Shown here one piece after another: positions 1 to 9,494 of a DNA stretch of 64,000 nucleotides (its first letter is position 1; each line of letters starts with the position of its first letter). The translations under genes and the position numbers were made by a program. The notes under the pieces are model-generated. The model did not search any database. It had not been told where the DNA came from and worked only from the letters and a program-made list of their open reading frames with translations. This stretch comes from an uncultured Dorea sp. (GTDB lineage Bacteria; Bacillota; Clostridia; Lachnospirales; Lachnospiraceae), in NCBI GenBank assembly GCA_910578455.1, contig CAJTQA010000007.1, forward strand, positions 1-64,000, given 5' to 3'.

Positions 1-888
<888 letters not shown>

Positions 889-957
889 TGATGGTGTTGG
901 GGACGGATGGAAAGAGAGTGGTTTCTTCTTCTCGTATGCTGTTTTGAAGGTGCATAA

Positions 958-1029
958 TCCTCGATAGCTCAATGGTAGAGCACACGGCTGTTAACCGTGG
1001 GGTTGTTGGTTCGAGCCCAACTCGGGGAG
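958..1029 (+). tRNA. tRNA-Asn (anticodon GTT)
   Basis: The cloverleaf folds completely. The acceptor stem is TCCTCGA (958-964) with TCGGGGA (1022-1028), the D stem GCTC/GAGC, the anticodon stem CACGG/CCGTG around loop CTGTTAA (anticodon GTT at 990-992), and the T stem GTTGG/CCAAC with loop TTCGAGC. The discriminator base is G1029 and no CCA is encoded. It lies about 70 bases after the 23S gene, so it is probably cotranscribed with the rRNA operon. Confidence 0.96.
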
Positions 1030-1037
1030 CTTAGGGG

Positions 1038-1074
1038 AAAGCCTGTAAACATCAGTGTTTGCAGGCTTTTTTGT
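1038..1074 (+). terminator. Intrinsic terminator of the rRNA/tRNA operon
   Basis: Stem arms AAGCCTGTAAAC and GTTTGCAGGCTT (one G-T pair) around a short ATCAGT loop, followed by TTTTTTG. It directly follows tRNA-Asn and separates the rRNA operon from the LacI gene. Confidence 0.9.
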
Positions 1075-1119
1075 ATAAGAATATAAGAAATAGTGCGGAA
1101 GTAATGAAGGAGAAGGAAG

Positions 1120-2109
1120 ATGGCAAGTATTCGTGATGTGGCAAGAAAGGCAAATGTAGGACCTGCCACGGTATCAAGAGTTTTGAATAACAGTGGCTAC
1201 GTGTCTGAGGAGACAAGGCGCAAGATAGAAGACGCTATGAGAGAACTCAACTATACTCCGAATGAGCTGGCCAGGAATCTGTTTCACAAGAAGAGCGGCA
1301 TCATCGCGATTCTTGTGCCGAGCGTATCCCACCCATTTTTTGCAGAGCTGGTAAAATGCGTTGAGACAGAGTTGTACGCACGCGGTTATAAAACCATGCT
1401 CTGCGACACTTTTCGGGAAAAAAACAGTGAGCAGGAATATCTGGATATGTTGAACAGGAATATTGTAGACGGGATCATCACCGGAGTTCATTCCCTGAGG
1501 ATAGAGGAGTATACAAAGATCGATAAGCCAATCGTAGCCTTTGACCGCTGTCTTGGGGAGAATATTCCCCTGGTGCGGGTAGACCATGCTCTGGGCGGGC
1601 GGATGGCAGCAAAGCTTTTGCTTGCCAGTGGCTGTAAGGACGTTATACAGTTTCAGGGGGCGAAGTCTGTCCGTTCGCCTTCGGATATACGCCATATAGA
1701 ATTTGAGCGTGTAATGAAGGAAAATAATGCGAAAGTAACTTCCGTGGAGCTTATGTGGAACCGGTTCGACAGCGAGTATTTTTCTGAGGTCACAGAACAG
1801 ACGATGAGGGAGCACCCGGACATAGACGGAGTGTTTGGGGCAGATTTGCTGGCGGTATATTGCATGAAAGCGGCAATTGCTCAGGGAAGGCAGATTCCTG
1901 GGGACCTAAAGCTTGTAGCATATGACGGAACTTATGTAACTGACGCTGTTACCCCGGGCATTACTTCCATTGTGCAGCCGATCCCGCTTATTGCCAGGGA
2001 GCTGGCAGGGCTTTTGCATGACATGATTGAGCAGAGGCCAATCCCGCAAAGAGAAAAGCTGATGAATGTCTCCATCCGTTACGGAAACACTACAATTGGC
2101 AAAAACTGA
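1120..2109 (+). CDS. LacI/GalR-family transcriptional regulator
   Basis: A 329-residue protein with an N-terminal LacI helix-turn-helix (IRDVARKANVGPATVSRVLNN, residues 4-24), a hinge helix (YTPNELARNL) and a periplasmic-binding-protein-like sensor domain ending with the usual TSIVQP segment. The ATG follows GAAGGAGAAGGAAG. It probably senses the sugar imported by the ABC system that follows and represses the promoter at 2174-2202, because two 14-bp LacI-type palindromes (2125-2138 and 2275-2288) flank that promoter. Its own promoter is unclear. A weak TATAAG with a poor -35 lies near 1059-1087. The ligand is unknown, and the GH116 and GH32 genes downstream suggest a beta-glucoside and/or fructoside. 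Confidence 0.93.
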   Translation: MASIRDVARKANVGPATVSRVLNNSGYVSEETRRKIEDAMRELNYTPNELARNLFHKKSGIIAILVPSVSHPFFAELVKCVETELYARGYKTMLCDTFREKNSEQEYLDMLNRNIVDGIITGVHSLRIEEYTKIDKPIVAFDRCLGENIPLVRVDHALGGRMAAKLLLASGCKDVIQFQGAKSVRSPSDIRHIEFERVMKENNAKVTSVELMWNRFDSEYFSEVTEQTMREHPDIDGVFGADLLAVYCMKAAIAQGRQIPGDLKLVAYDGTYVTDAVTPGITSIVQPIPLIARELAGLLHDMIEQRPIPQREKLMNVSIRYGNTTIGKN

Positions 2110-2124
2110 CAAAAATATAAAAAA

Positions 2125-2138
2125 TGGAACGGTTACCA
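2125..2138 (+). promoter_or_regulatory. LacI-type operator O1 (upstream of promoter)
   Basis: TGGAACGGTTACCA is an imperfect palindrome with a central GG/CG step, 16 bases after the lacI-type gene and 36 bases before the -35 element. It shares the TGGAACGG core with the second site at 2275. It is one mismatch from the CcpA cre consensus, so catabolite control cannot be excluded. Confidence 0.65.
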
Positions 2139-2173
2139 TAAGAGCAAAATAAACAAAAAATTACATTATTTGC

Positions 2174-2202
2174 TTGACAACTGAAAAAAATAAATCTATA
2201 AT
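2174..2202 (+). promoter_or_regulatory. Sigma-A promoter of the ABC/GH116/GH32 operon
   Basis: TTGACA at 2174-2179 and TATAAT at 2197-2202 with a 17-bp spacer, a perfect consensus. The expected start is near 2209, giving a leader of about 110 bases that contains operator O2. Confidence 0.88.
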
Positions 2203-2274
2203 GTACTTAAATAAAACGTACGTGTTATATTGAAAAAGAATTTCATAGAGAGATTCTTTTTTAAAACCGAAATA

Positions 2275-2288
2275 TGGAACGGGTTCCA
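2275..2288 (+). promoter_or_regulatory. LacI-type operator O2 (in the leader)
   Basis: TGGAACGGGTTCCA is a near-perfect palindrome (TGGAAC/GTTCCA) located about 65 bases downstream of the predicted transcription start. O1 and O2 are exactly 150 bp apart, a spacing compatible with looping or roadblock repression of the perfect promoter between them. Confidence 0.75.
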
Positions 2289-2320
2289 CAAACAAACGAA
2301 AAAGAAGATGGAGGAAAAAA

Positions 2321-3604
2321 ATGAAAAAACGTATGAAAAGAATACTGTCAGTTGTATTGGCAGGCGTGATGGTGTTTTCACTTGCAGCATGCGGAAACGA
2401 GAAAAAGGAACAGGAAAATAATACGGGCGATACCGGCAAGACTCTGCGGGTCCTTAATTGGGGAACTGCGGAAGAGGAGCAGATTGCAGCGGACGCAATC
2501 GCAAGATTCAATGAGAAGAATCCTGATGTGGAAGTAAAGCAGACCTGTGTGCCGGTAGATTCCTGGTCGGACTTTATCCAGAAGTGGATCTCTATGACGA
2601 CGTCAGGCGAAACCCCGGATGTCATTAATATTGGGCTTGAGGCTGCCAGGATGGCGGTAAGCAACGAATTACTGATGCCGCTTGACGAGATCGTGGAGAA
2701 TGACGAGAGCTTGTCAAAACTTAAGAGTGAATATGCAGAGTCGCTGATAAACGGATTTTCCGTGGACGGGAAGTTATACGGCCTTCCGAATGGAACGCAG
2801 ACGATGGTCATGTATTACAATAAGAAAATGTTTGATGATGCAGGGATTGCATATCCGAAGGACGGATGGACATGGGATGAATTTTCAGACGCTGCGAAGA
2901 AACTTACAAAAGCTGACGGCTCCGTGTATGGCTACGGACTGTCAAGCTCTTATTTCCAGCTGACGCCCTGGTGGTCCACGAATGATGCATATCCCACTAC
3001 AGATGATTACTCTGCGCCGGCATTGAACAGTAAAAATATGGTAGAATCGGTAGAATTTCTTAATGGCCTTGCCGAGGCAAAGGTAACGCCGGACCCAATC
3101 AGTTCTGATGTGTATTCCATGTTCGCGTCCAGGCAGCTTGCCATGGTCGGCGCAGGAAGATGGGTGCTGAATACATGGAAGGACGCAGGGCTTACGAACG
3201 ATGAATTTGACTGTGTCCAGTGGCCGGTAAACAAAAAAGAAGGCTCCGTATACGGAGGAGCGGCATGGAGCATATCTGTCTCTACAAAAGAGAAGGAGCT
3301 GGCAGTAGAACTCTTAAAAGAACTGGTTTCCGAGGAGACGCTGAAAGCAAATGCAGCGGGAGGACAGCAGGTTCCCCCGACAGAATCTCTGGCGACAGAT
3401 ACAGAGATCATGGGCACGACGCCGGATAATATACTTGGAATCTGGAAGGCAGTTACGATTGCAGATCCGGTTGCGGCGCCGACTTATTTTGGAGACATTG
3501 AACAGGGATTATTGAGAGGGCTGGAAGAAGTATTTTCAGGCGAAAAGAAACCTCAGGATGCATTAGACGATGTGCAGGCGGAAGTAGAGGGCACAATTAA
3601 ATAA
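2321..3604 (+). CDS. ABC transporter sugar-binding lipoprotein (family 1 solute-binding protein)
   Basis: A 427-residue protein with a lipoprotein signal peptide: Lys/Arg-rich start, hydrophobic core and lipobox LAAC, so Cys24 would be lipidated after cleavage. The mature part has the family 1 solute-binding fold (TLRVLNWGT start, ETPDVINIG, LYGLPNGTQTMVMYYNKKMFDDAG). It presents the sugar to the two permeases encoded next. The ATG follows GGAGG at 7 bases. No ATPase gene is in this operon, so the importer must share a general MsmK-type ATPase encoded elsewhere. The substrate is not predictable from sequence alone. Confidence 0.94.
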   Translation: MKKRMKRILSVVLAGVMVFSLAACGNEKKEQENNTGDTGKTLRVLNWGTAEEEQIAADAIARFNEKNPDVEVKQTCVPVDSWSDFIQKWISMTTSGETPDVINIGLEAARMAVSNELLMPLDEIVENDESLSKLKSEYAESLINGFSVDGKLYGLPNGTQTMVMYYNKKMFDDAGIAYPKDGWTWDEFSDAAKKLTKADGSVYGYGLSSSYFQLTPWWSTNDAYPTTDDYSAPALNSKNMVESVEFLNGLAEAKVTPDPISSDVYSMFASRQLAMVGAGRWVLNTWKDAGLTNDEFDCVQWPVNKKEGSVYGGAAWSISVSTKEKELAVELLKELVSEETLKANAAGGQQVPPTESLATDTEIMGTTPDNILGIWKAVTIADPVAAPTYFGDIEQGLLRGLEEVFSGEKKPQDALDDVQAEVEGTIK

Positions 3605-3625
3605 TGTAAGAGTCCGGTTATAAAT

Positions 3626-3674
3626 GCAGCCGCGTGTTTCCTGCATGCCTGTGTATACAGGGAGGTGCGGCTGC
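3626..3674 (+). other. Intercistronic stem-loop after the binding-protein gene
   Basis: Outer arms GCAGCCGC (3626-3633) and GCGGCTGC (3667-3674) enclose a second hairpin, CCTGT/ACAGG (3648-3661). No T-run follows. Such structures between a binding-protein gene and permease genes usually stabilise the upstream mRNA and allow higher expression of the binding protein. Confidence 0.6.
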
Positions 3675-3717
3675 GCTTGCTGACAGTCGGATGATCAGAG
3701 AGGAGGTGTCTCTTGAG

Positions 3718-4611
3718 ATGAAAAAAAGAAAGAAAAACAGGAGGGAGAGCAGGGCTGCCTATCTATTTACCCTTCCGTCATTCATGGGGTTTATCGGGTT
3801 TGTCCTGATTCCGATCATATGGGTCATTATTATATCCTTTCAGGAATATAACGTGTTCACGGGTACTTCAGAATTTGTCGGACTTGAGAATTACACGGCA
3901 ATCCTGACGGATCCCCGCTCCATTTCCGCATTGAAGAATACGCTGTGGTACACGGTGCTGTGCGGAATCGGGAATACGGGCCTGGGCCTTGTCCTGGCTG
4001 TTTTGGTAGATGATATCCTTCCGGCAAAGATAAATGTATTTTTTCGGTCGGTGTTCTTTTTCCCGTCGCTGATAGCGCTGACGTTTGTAGCAATTATCTG
4101 GCAGGAGTTTTTCCAGACGGATGCAGGCGTGATCAATTATTATCTGGGGATTCTGGGTATTTCCAAAGTAGGGTGGCTCAGCTCGCAGGGCACATCAAAG
4201 CTGGCGGTACTGATTTTAGACATATGGAAGAATGTGGGCATGTCCATGCTGCTCATACTGGCAGGGCTGCAAAATGTTGACAAAGGCCTCCTGGAGGCGG
4301 CGCAGATTGACGGTGCCAATGTATTTCAGCGTTTTCGCAGGATTATTATTCCGATTGCGTCGCCCCAGATCTTTTTCGTGCTGATCATGAACGTGACGGG
4401 AGCGCTGAGGATTTATGAGTCCATATTCGTGCTGACCGGCGGCGGACCGGGGGATTCCTCGCGGAGCCTTGTCATGCTGGTGGCAGAAAAGGGCTTTACA
4501 TCTTTTGACTATGGGGCTGCGTCTGCTTTGTCGGTACTTCTCCTGATGTTAATAGGTATTGTGACCCTGATACAATTTGCAGGAAGCAGGTGGTGGGTGC
4601 ATTATGAATAA
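3718..4611 (+). CDS. Sugar ABC transporter permease (MalF/UgpA type)
   Basis: About 297 residues with a basic cytoplasmic N-terminus, six predicted membrane helices and the EAA loop (LLEAAQIDGANVFQRFRRI) that docks the ATPase. I chose the ATG at 3718 because AGGAGGTG lies 10 bases upstream. The frame is open further upstream (from 3634), but that extension lies across the stem-loop and has no ribosome site. It overlaps the next permease by 8 bases, as is usual for paired permeases. Confidence 0.93.
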   Translation: MKKRKKNRRESRAAYLFTLPSFMGFIGFVLIPIIWVIIISFQEYNVFTGTSEFVGLENYTAILTDPRSISALKNTLWYTVLCGIGNTGLGLVLAVLVDDILPAKINVFFRSVFFFPSLIALTFVAIIWQEFFQTDAGVINYYLGILGISKVGWLSSQGTSKLAVLILDIWKNVGMSMLLILAGLQNVDKGLLEAAQIDGANVFQRFRRIIIPIASPQIFFVLIMNVTGALRIYESIFVLTGGGPGDSSRSLVMLVAEKGFTSFDYGAASALSVLLLMLIGIVTLIQFAGSRWWVHYE

Positions 4612-5485
4612 GAAAATAAAGATATTCGGGAAGAAAATAAAATTGAGCCATATGTTTTTGGCGGCTGTGATGCTGATAATCGCATTTATTATAATTGCCC
4701 CGTTTTTGTGGGTATTCTCAGCATCTTTGCGGGCCAGCTACAGCGAGGCGACGGCTTTGCCGCCCAAGTGGCTGCCGCCTGCATTTTCAGACTGGAATCT
4801 GGCGTATTATAAAAAGCTGTTTTCCGGAGAGCTCCCGTTTTTCGGATTTATGCTGAACAGTTTTAAGATGAGCACGGTCATTACTATTGGCATGGTGCTG
4901 CATGGCGTGATTGCCGGGTATGCTTATGCGAAGTTCGATTTCAGGGGAAAGAGGATGATGTTCGGGTTAATGATGGTGGCAATGATGGTGCCGGTTCAGG
5001 TGACGATTGTAGCGCTGTATAAGATCATGAATTTTCTGGGTGTTATCAATACATCGTGGGCTGTCACGCTGCCTTCTGTATTTGGGGCAATGTGTCCGGG
5101 GCTTGCAGGCGCTTTTGGCATCTTTATGATGCGCCAGTTTTTCCTGAGCATTCCAAAGGAACTTAACGACGCGGCGGCGATTGACGGTGCAGGGCCTATA
5201 CGCACATTTTTTTCCATCATGCTGCCGATGGCGGGTTCCACGCTGGCATCACTGGCGATATTAGTGTTTACATTTTCGTGGAATGATTATTTTACGACAT
5301 TCATCATGATAAACGATACGGACAAATTATCGCTGCCGGTAGGGATTCTGTCCATACGCCAGCCTTATGTGAAAGGGAATGAATTCGCAGCGGTGGTGCT
5401 GTCGATCATCCCGGTCCTGCTCGTATTTATCATAGGGCAGAAATGGATTGTAAAAAGTATGACTCATGTAGGAGTAAAAGGATAA
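4604..5485 (+). CDS. Sugar ABC transporter permease (MalG/UgpE type)
   Basis: About 293 residues with six membrane helices and the carbohydrate-transporter permease signature LNDAAAIDGAGPIRTFF (EAA loop variant). The start chosen is the ATG at 4604 (MNKKIKIFGKK), preceded by AGGTGGTG and overlapping the previous stop. A start at 4577 would add nine unlikely residues. It forms the heteromeric membrane channel with the preceding protein. Confidence 0.93.
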   Translation: MNKKIKIFGKKIKLSHMFLAAVMLIIAFIIIAPFLWVFSASLRASYSEATALPPKWLPPAFSDWNLAYYKKLFSGELPFFGFMLNSFKMSTVITIGMVLHGVIAGYAYAKFDFRGKRMMFGLMMVAMMVPVQVTIVALYKIMNFLGVINTSWAVTLPSVFGAMCPGLAGAFGIFMMRQFFLSIPKELNDAAAIDGAGPIRTFFSIMLPMAGSTLASLAILVFTFSWNDYFTTFIMINDTDKLSLPVGILSIRQPYVKGNEFAAVVLSIIPVLLVFIIGQKWIVKSMTHVGVKG

Positions 5486-5497
5486 TAGGAGGTCGCG

Positions 5498-7969
5498 ATG
5501 ACGAGAGAAAAATTACATTCAAAAGTTGATTTGTTTCGGACAGGAGGAGAGATTGCGTACAGGAAAGACGCGTCTGTAGCAAAGTTTTTGCTGGGCGGTC
5601 TGGGAACCGGCAATATTTCCGTAGGCCCGAGAGGGGAGCTGAGAGACTGGGAGATATTTAACTGGCCGGGGAAGGGGCAGTTCGTTCCGTTTTCTTTTTT
5701 TGCAATCTGGGTGAAGGAAGAGGGAAAGGAGCCTGTAAGCAAGATTCTGGAATCAAAGATATGCCCTCCGTATTACAAATCTCATGGATTTTTAAACGGG
5801 GAGCTGGCAGGCATTCCGCGTTTTGAAGAGTCCAGGATGGTGGGGAAACAGCCCTTTGTGTATGTGGATCTGGAGGACAGCAAAGTGCCGGTACAGGTAA
5901 GGATGGAGGCGTATACTCCGTTTATTCCCCTGAATGCAGATGATTCCGGCATTCCGACGGCAATAATCAAATATAAGGTAAAAAATCCTACCAACTGCCC
6001 GGTGGATGTCTCTGTGGCAGGAACCCTTGCAAACGTTGTGGGATTTGACGGCTACGATGTGTTTAACAATGTGAAACTGGCAGATGAAGTCCAGAATGAA
6101 TATTTTGAAGAAGCCGGGATGAAGGGATGGTATTACACCGCAAAAAACTTAAAAGAGACAGACATGAAGTTCGGCAGCATGTCCATCGTAACGACGAACC
6201 AGGGGCAGATAACAAAAAAGAAATGGCTCCATGGGCAATGGACGGACAATGCACAGGACTTCTGGGATGACTTTGCCTCAGACGGGAAACTTACGGAAGA
6301 AGAGGAGATAGAGGCAAAAGGGTGCGACCTTTTGTCGCACTATGACTTCAGTTTCCTGAATCTGAAGGAGAGGATCAGCTCAGTCAGCAGCTATGAGACG
6401 ATTGGGCCAAATGAGGAGAAAGAGTTCGAGTACATAGTCTCATGGTATTTCCCGAACCGGCCCAGGGGATGGATTGAGTATGATGAGGATTTAAAGAAAT
6501 ACCGCGAAGGGGGCTACAGCACAATCCGCAATTATTACGCGGCAAAATGGACAGATGCCCGGGATGTGGCAAGATATGTGGTGAATAAGAAAGATTATCT
6601 GGAAACAACTTCAAGGGCATTTGAGAACGCGCTTTTTGACACGACCCTTCCGGCGTATGTTATCGATGCGGTGGCATCCAACATCATGTCGATGAAAAGC
6701 CATTGCTGTTTCCGGATTGAAGACGGAAATTTCCTGGGATGGGAAGGAATCCGTGACTATGTAGGATGCGGGCAGGGCAATGTAAACCATGTCTGGAACT
6801 ACGCGACCGCAGTAGCAGCGCTGTTTCCGGAGCTGGAGATCACGATGCGTAATGTGGAGTTTAACGTGGAGCTTGACGAGGACGGCTGCATGCCTTTCAG
6901 GGCGAGAAAATGCCTGGGGGAGAGCCGCTGGGATATGATTCCTGCGTGCGACGGCGAGTTCGGCTCTATCCTCAGGATCTACCGGGAGTGGAAATACACC
7001 GGAGACGATGAGTTCTTAAAAGGCATCTGGGATAATATGATAAAGGCGATGGAGTTCTCGATTAAAGAGTGGGATACGGACGGAGACGGCGTGCTGGACG
7101 GAAAGCAGCATGTGACCTACGACATTGAATTCTACGGGCCGAATACTATGACGAATACCATTTACCTCGGCGCTGTCAAAGGCGTGGTGGAGATGGCGGA
7201 GCATCTGGGAGATGGGGAAACGGCAGAGAAATATAAGGCCCTGTATGAGAAGGCTGCTCCTTTGGTGGATGAGAAATTATTTAACGGGAACTATTATATT
7301 CAGGAGCTGGAAGATGTAGACGCATACCGCTACCAGTACGGAAAGGGGTGCCTTACAGACCAGCTTTTAGGACAGTTCATGGCACAGACGGCCGGGCTGG
7401 GCTATGTGCTGCCAAAAGAGCATGTGAAGAAGGCGCTTGCGTCTATCTACAGGCATAACTTTAAGGAATGCATGGACGACGTGCCGAACGTACAGAGGAC
7501 TTACGCCCTGAATGACGAGGCCGGGCTTGTGCTGTGCTCCTGGCCGGAGGGAGGAAGGCCAAGGTTCCCGTTTGCTTATTGCGACGAAGTATGGACAGGC
7601 GTGGAATATACGGTGGCAGTGAACATGATCCATGAGGGGATGATTGAAGAGGCATTTACGATAATTAAAGCCATCAGAGACCGGTATGACGGTTATAAGA
7701 GATGCCCATGGAGCGAGACGGAGGCGGGCCATCATTATATACGGCCCATGTCAAGCTTTTCGCTGATTCCGGCGCTTGCAGGCTTTCAGTGCGATATGGT
7801 GAAAAAGACAATGTCGTTTTGCCCTGTCATCAATGAGAAGGATTATTCCACATTCTGGATCAATGGGAAAGCATGGGGAACTTACCGCCAGAGGATTGAT
7901 GAAAACGGGAAAAAGGAGACAGAGCTTAATGTCCTCTTTGGAAATATTGATGATGTAAAGGTAGATTAG
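5498..7969 (+). CDS. GH116 family beta-glycosidase (GBA2-like, DUF608)
   Basis: An 823-residue cytoplasmic protein with no signal peptide. It has the GBA2-type N-terminal beta domain (LLGGLGTGNISVGPRGELRDWEIFN) and a C-terminal (alpha/alpha)6 catalytic domain. The nucleophile candidate is Glu544 in YDIEFYGPN and the acid/base candidate Asp696 in CDEVWTG. Their 152-residue separation equals the E441/D593 spacing I recall for the characterised TxGH116, which supports activity. Known members act on beta-glucosides, beta-xylosides or glucosylceramide. Here it would hydrolyse an imported glycoside inside the cell. The ATG follows AGGAGGTCGCG, 12 bases after the permease gene. Confidence 0.92.
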   Translation: MTREKLHSKVDLFRTGGEIAYRKDASVAKFLLGGLGTGNISVGPRGELRDWEIFNWPGKGQFVPFSFFAIWVKEEGKEPVSKILESKICPPYYKSHGFLNGELAGIPRFEESRMVGKQPFVYVDLEDSKVPVQVRMEAYTPFIPLNADDSGIPTAIIKYKVKNPTNCPVDVSVAGTLANVVGFDGYDVFNNVKLADEVQNEYFEEAGMKGWYYTAKNLKETDMKFGSMSIVTTNQGQITKKKWLHGQWTDNAQDFWDDFASDGKLTEEEEIEAKGCDLLSHYDFSFLNLKERISSVSSYETIGPNEEKEFEYIVSWYFPNRPRGWIEYDEDLKKYREGGYSTIRNYYAAKWTDARDVARYVVNKKDYLETTSRAFENALFDTTLPAYVIDAVASNIMSMKSHCCFRIEDGNFLGWEGIRDYVGCGQGNVNHVWNYATAVAALFPELEITMRNVEFNVELDEDGCMPFRARKCLGESRWDMIPACDGEFGSILRIYREWKYTGDDEFLKGIWDNMIKAMEFSIKEWDTDGDGVLDGKQHVTYDIEFYGPNTMTNTIYLGAVKGVVEMAEHLGDGETAEKYKALYEKAAPLVDEKLFNGNYYIQELEDVDAYRYQYGKGCLTDQLLGQFMAQTAGLGYVLPKEHVKKALASIYRHNFKECMDDVPNVQRTYALNDEAGLVLCSWPEGGRPRFPFAYCDEVWTGVEYTVAVNMIHEGMIEEAFTIIKAIRDRYDGYKRCPWSETEAGHHYIRPMSSFSLIPALAGFQCDMVKKTMSFCPVINEKDYSTFWINGKAWGTYRQRIDENGKKETELNVLFGNIDDVKVD

Positions 7970-7970
7970 T

Positions 7971-9443
7971 ATGGTAAGCGAATACATTGTAAACAACCGC
8001 CTTAAAAATAAGAATGAGGAGAAATGGAGGCCCAAATACCATTTCACTGCGCCTGTGTCCTGGATGAACGACCCCAACGGGCTGATCTACTACAAAGGCT
8101 GGTATCATTTGTTTTACCAGTACAATCCCAAGCACTGCGATTGGGCGTCCATGCATTGGGGGCACGCGGTCAGCAGGGATATGATATACTGGAAGGACAT
8201 GCCGGTTGCGCTGAAACCGGATCAGGATTATGAAAACGACCCGGAGGGAGGATGCTTTTCCGGGTGCGCCGTTGAAAAGGACGGCCTGCTCTACATTTTT
8301 TATACTGCATCGGTGAAAAGGGAGGGAAGGCTGCACCAGACACAATGCCTGATCACGTCAGAGGACGGAATACATTTTGAAAAATATGAGGGGAACCCGA
8401 TAATCCCCGAACCGCCGGAGGGCGCATTGGAGGAGTTTCGGGACCCGAAAGTATTTTCGGCGGCAGGCAAATGGTACATGGTAGTCGGAGGTTCGGCTAA
8501 AGGTGCAAATCCGGAGGGAGATGCGAGAGTATTTCTGTATGAATCGGAGGATCTTTACCAGTGGAAATATAAGAGCGCAGTGCTGGAATCTGACGGAAAG
8601 CTTGGCACGATGGCAGAATGTCCGGATATGTTCGAGATAAACGGGAAATGGGTGCTTACATGCTCTCCCATGAAACATCCGGATTATAATAAAGCGCTCT
8701 ATTGCGTAGGAGATATGGATTTTGAGAGCGGGCGCTATACGATAGAGAAGACGGGGCAGATGGATGTAGGGTTTGACTTCTATGCACCGCAGTCTTTTCT
8801 GGATGCACACGGAAACCGGGTTGTCATAGCATGGCAGAACGGGTGGCTCTGGATGCCCTGGTGCCAGGGGTGGGGACCGACCAGCATGGAAAACTGGCGG
8901 GGGACATTCAGCATTCCGAGAACCGTCACGCTGAATGAAAAGAATGAGATGTGCCTGTATCCGGTCAAGGAACTGGCAGTCCTGGAAAATGAGATAAAAG
9001 AGTACCGGGATTATGAGGCTGTGCCGGAGAGACGGTATCTGAACCCTGCGGATGCAAGGAGCTTTTCCATGGAATTACAGATAGATGTCGGGAGAGTTGT
9101 CTCCCGGTATCTTGAGATTGGGGTGCTTGGAGCCGGAGACCGGGCTACGGTCATAGACGTTGACCTGGTGGAGAAGGTGATAAGCCTCGATAAGAGCCAG
9201 GGAGACGTATACGGAAGAGGCAGAATGAACTGCCCGGTAGAGCTGGAGAAGGGAAAAGTAAAGCTGCTGATCCTTGTGGACTGCAGCAGCGTGGAAGTCT
9301 ACATCAATGAGGGGAGGTATTGCATTACGGGCAATGTATACCCGGAGAGGGAACAGACAGAATGCTGGATATCAACTCCTTACAAAAATGCGGTGATTGA
9401 CAGGATAAGGATTGCGTCTCTTGGCAGCATATGGGAAACGTAA
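7971..9443 (+). CDS. GH32 beta-fructofuranosidase (sucrose/fructan hydrolase)
   Basis: A 490-residue protein with a GH32 five-bladed propeller and C-terminal beta-sandwich. The three acidic motifs are present: WMNDPNG (nucleophile Asp34), FRDP (Asp158, transition-state stabiliser) and ECPD (acid/base Glu216). No signal peptide is seen, so it acts on imported sucrose, sucrose-6-phosphate or short fructo-oligosaccharide. Because import here is by ABC transporter rather than PTS, unphosphorylated substrates are more likely. It starts one base after the GH116 stop, so translation is probably coupled. The ribosome site (AAAGGTAG) is weak. Confidence 0.94.
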   Translation: MVSEYIVNNRLKNKNEEKWRPKYHFTAPVSWMNDPNGLIYYKGWYHLFYQYNPKHCDWASMHWGHAVSRDMIYWKDMPVALKPDQDYENDPEGGCFSGCAVEKDGLLYIFYTASVKREGRLHQTQCLITSEDGIHFEKYEGNPIIPEPPEGALEEFRDPKVFSAAGKWYMVVGGSAKGANPEGDARVFLYESEDLYQWKYKSAVLESDGKLGTMAECPDMFEINGKWVLTCSPMKHPDYNKALYCVGDMDFESGRYTIEKTGQMDVGFDFYAPQSFLDAHGNRVVIAWQNGWLWMPWCQGWGPTSMENWRGTFSIPRTVTLNEKNEMCLYPVKELAVLENEIKEYRDYEAVPERRYLNPADARSFSMELQIDVGRVVSRYLEIGVLGAGDRATVIDVDLVEKVISLDKSQGDVYGRGRMNCPVELEKGKVKLLILVDCSSVEVYINEGRYCITGNVYPEREQTECWISTPYKNAVIDRIRIASLGSIWET

Positions 9444-9446
9444 GAG

Positions 9447-9494
9447 GGAGGCTTCCGGCGGCAGGTTACAGACTGCCGCTGGAAGCCTCGTTTT
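9447..9494. terminator. Bidirectional terminator between the GH32 and YesL-like genes
   Basis: Long GC-rich hairpin: arms GAGGCTTCC (9448-9456) and GGAAGCCTC (9481-9489), with an inner GCGGCAG/CTGCCGC stem, then GTTTTC on the plus strand. The last codons of the minus-strand gene lie inside the structure. Confidence 0.85.

Noticed and set aside
1174..1815. 213-residue minus-strand frame opposite the LacI gene
   Set aside because: Composition is typical of an antisense shadow, there is no ribosome site, and the plus-strand LacI protein is unambiguous.
2125..2288. CcpA cre boxes as the primary reading of the two palindromes
   Set aside because: Both differ from cre at the central CG in the same way and match each other better than cre, so a site for the adjacent LacI protein is preferred; CcpA is kept as an alternative.
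2161..2811. 216-residue minus-strand frame opposite the binding-protein gene
   Set aside because: Low-complexity Ser/Phe-rich shadow of the lipoprotein gene that would also cross the operon promoter.
3634..3717. Longer N-terminus for the first permease
   Set aside because: The added residues lie over an intercistronic stem-loop and lack a ribosome site; AGGAGGTG precedes 3718.
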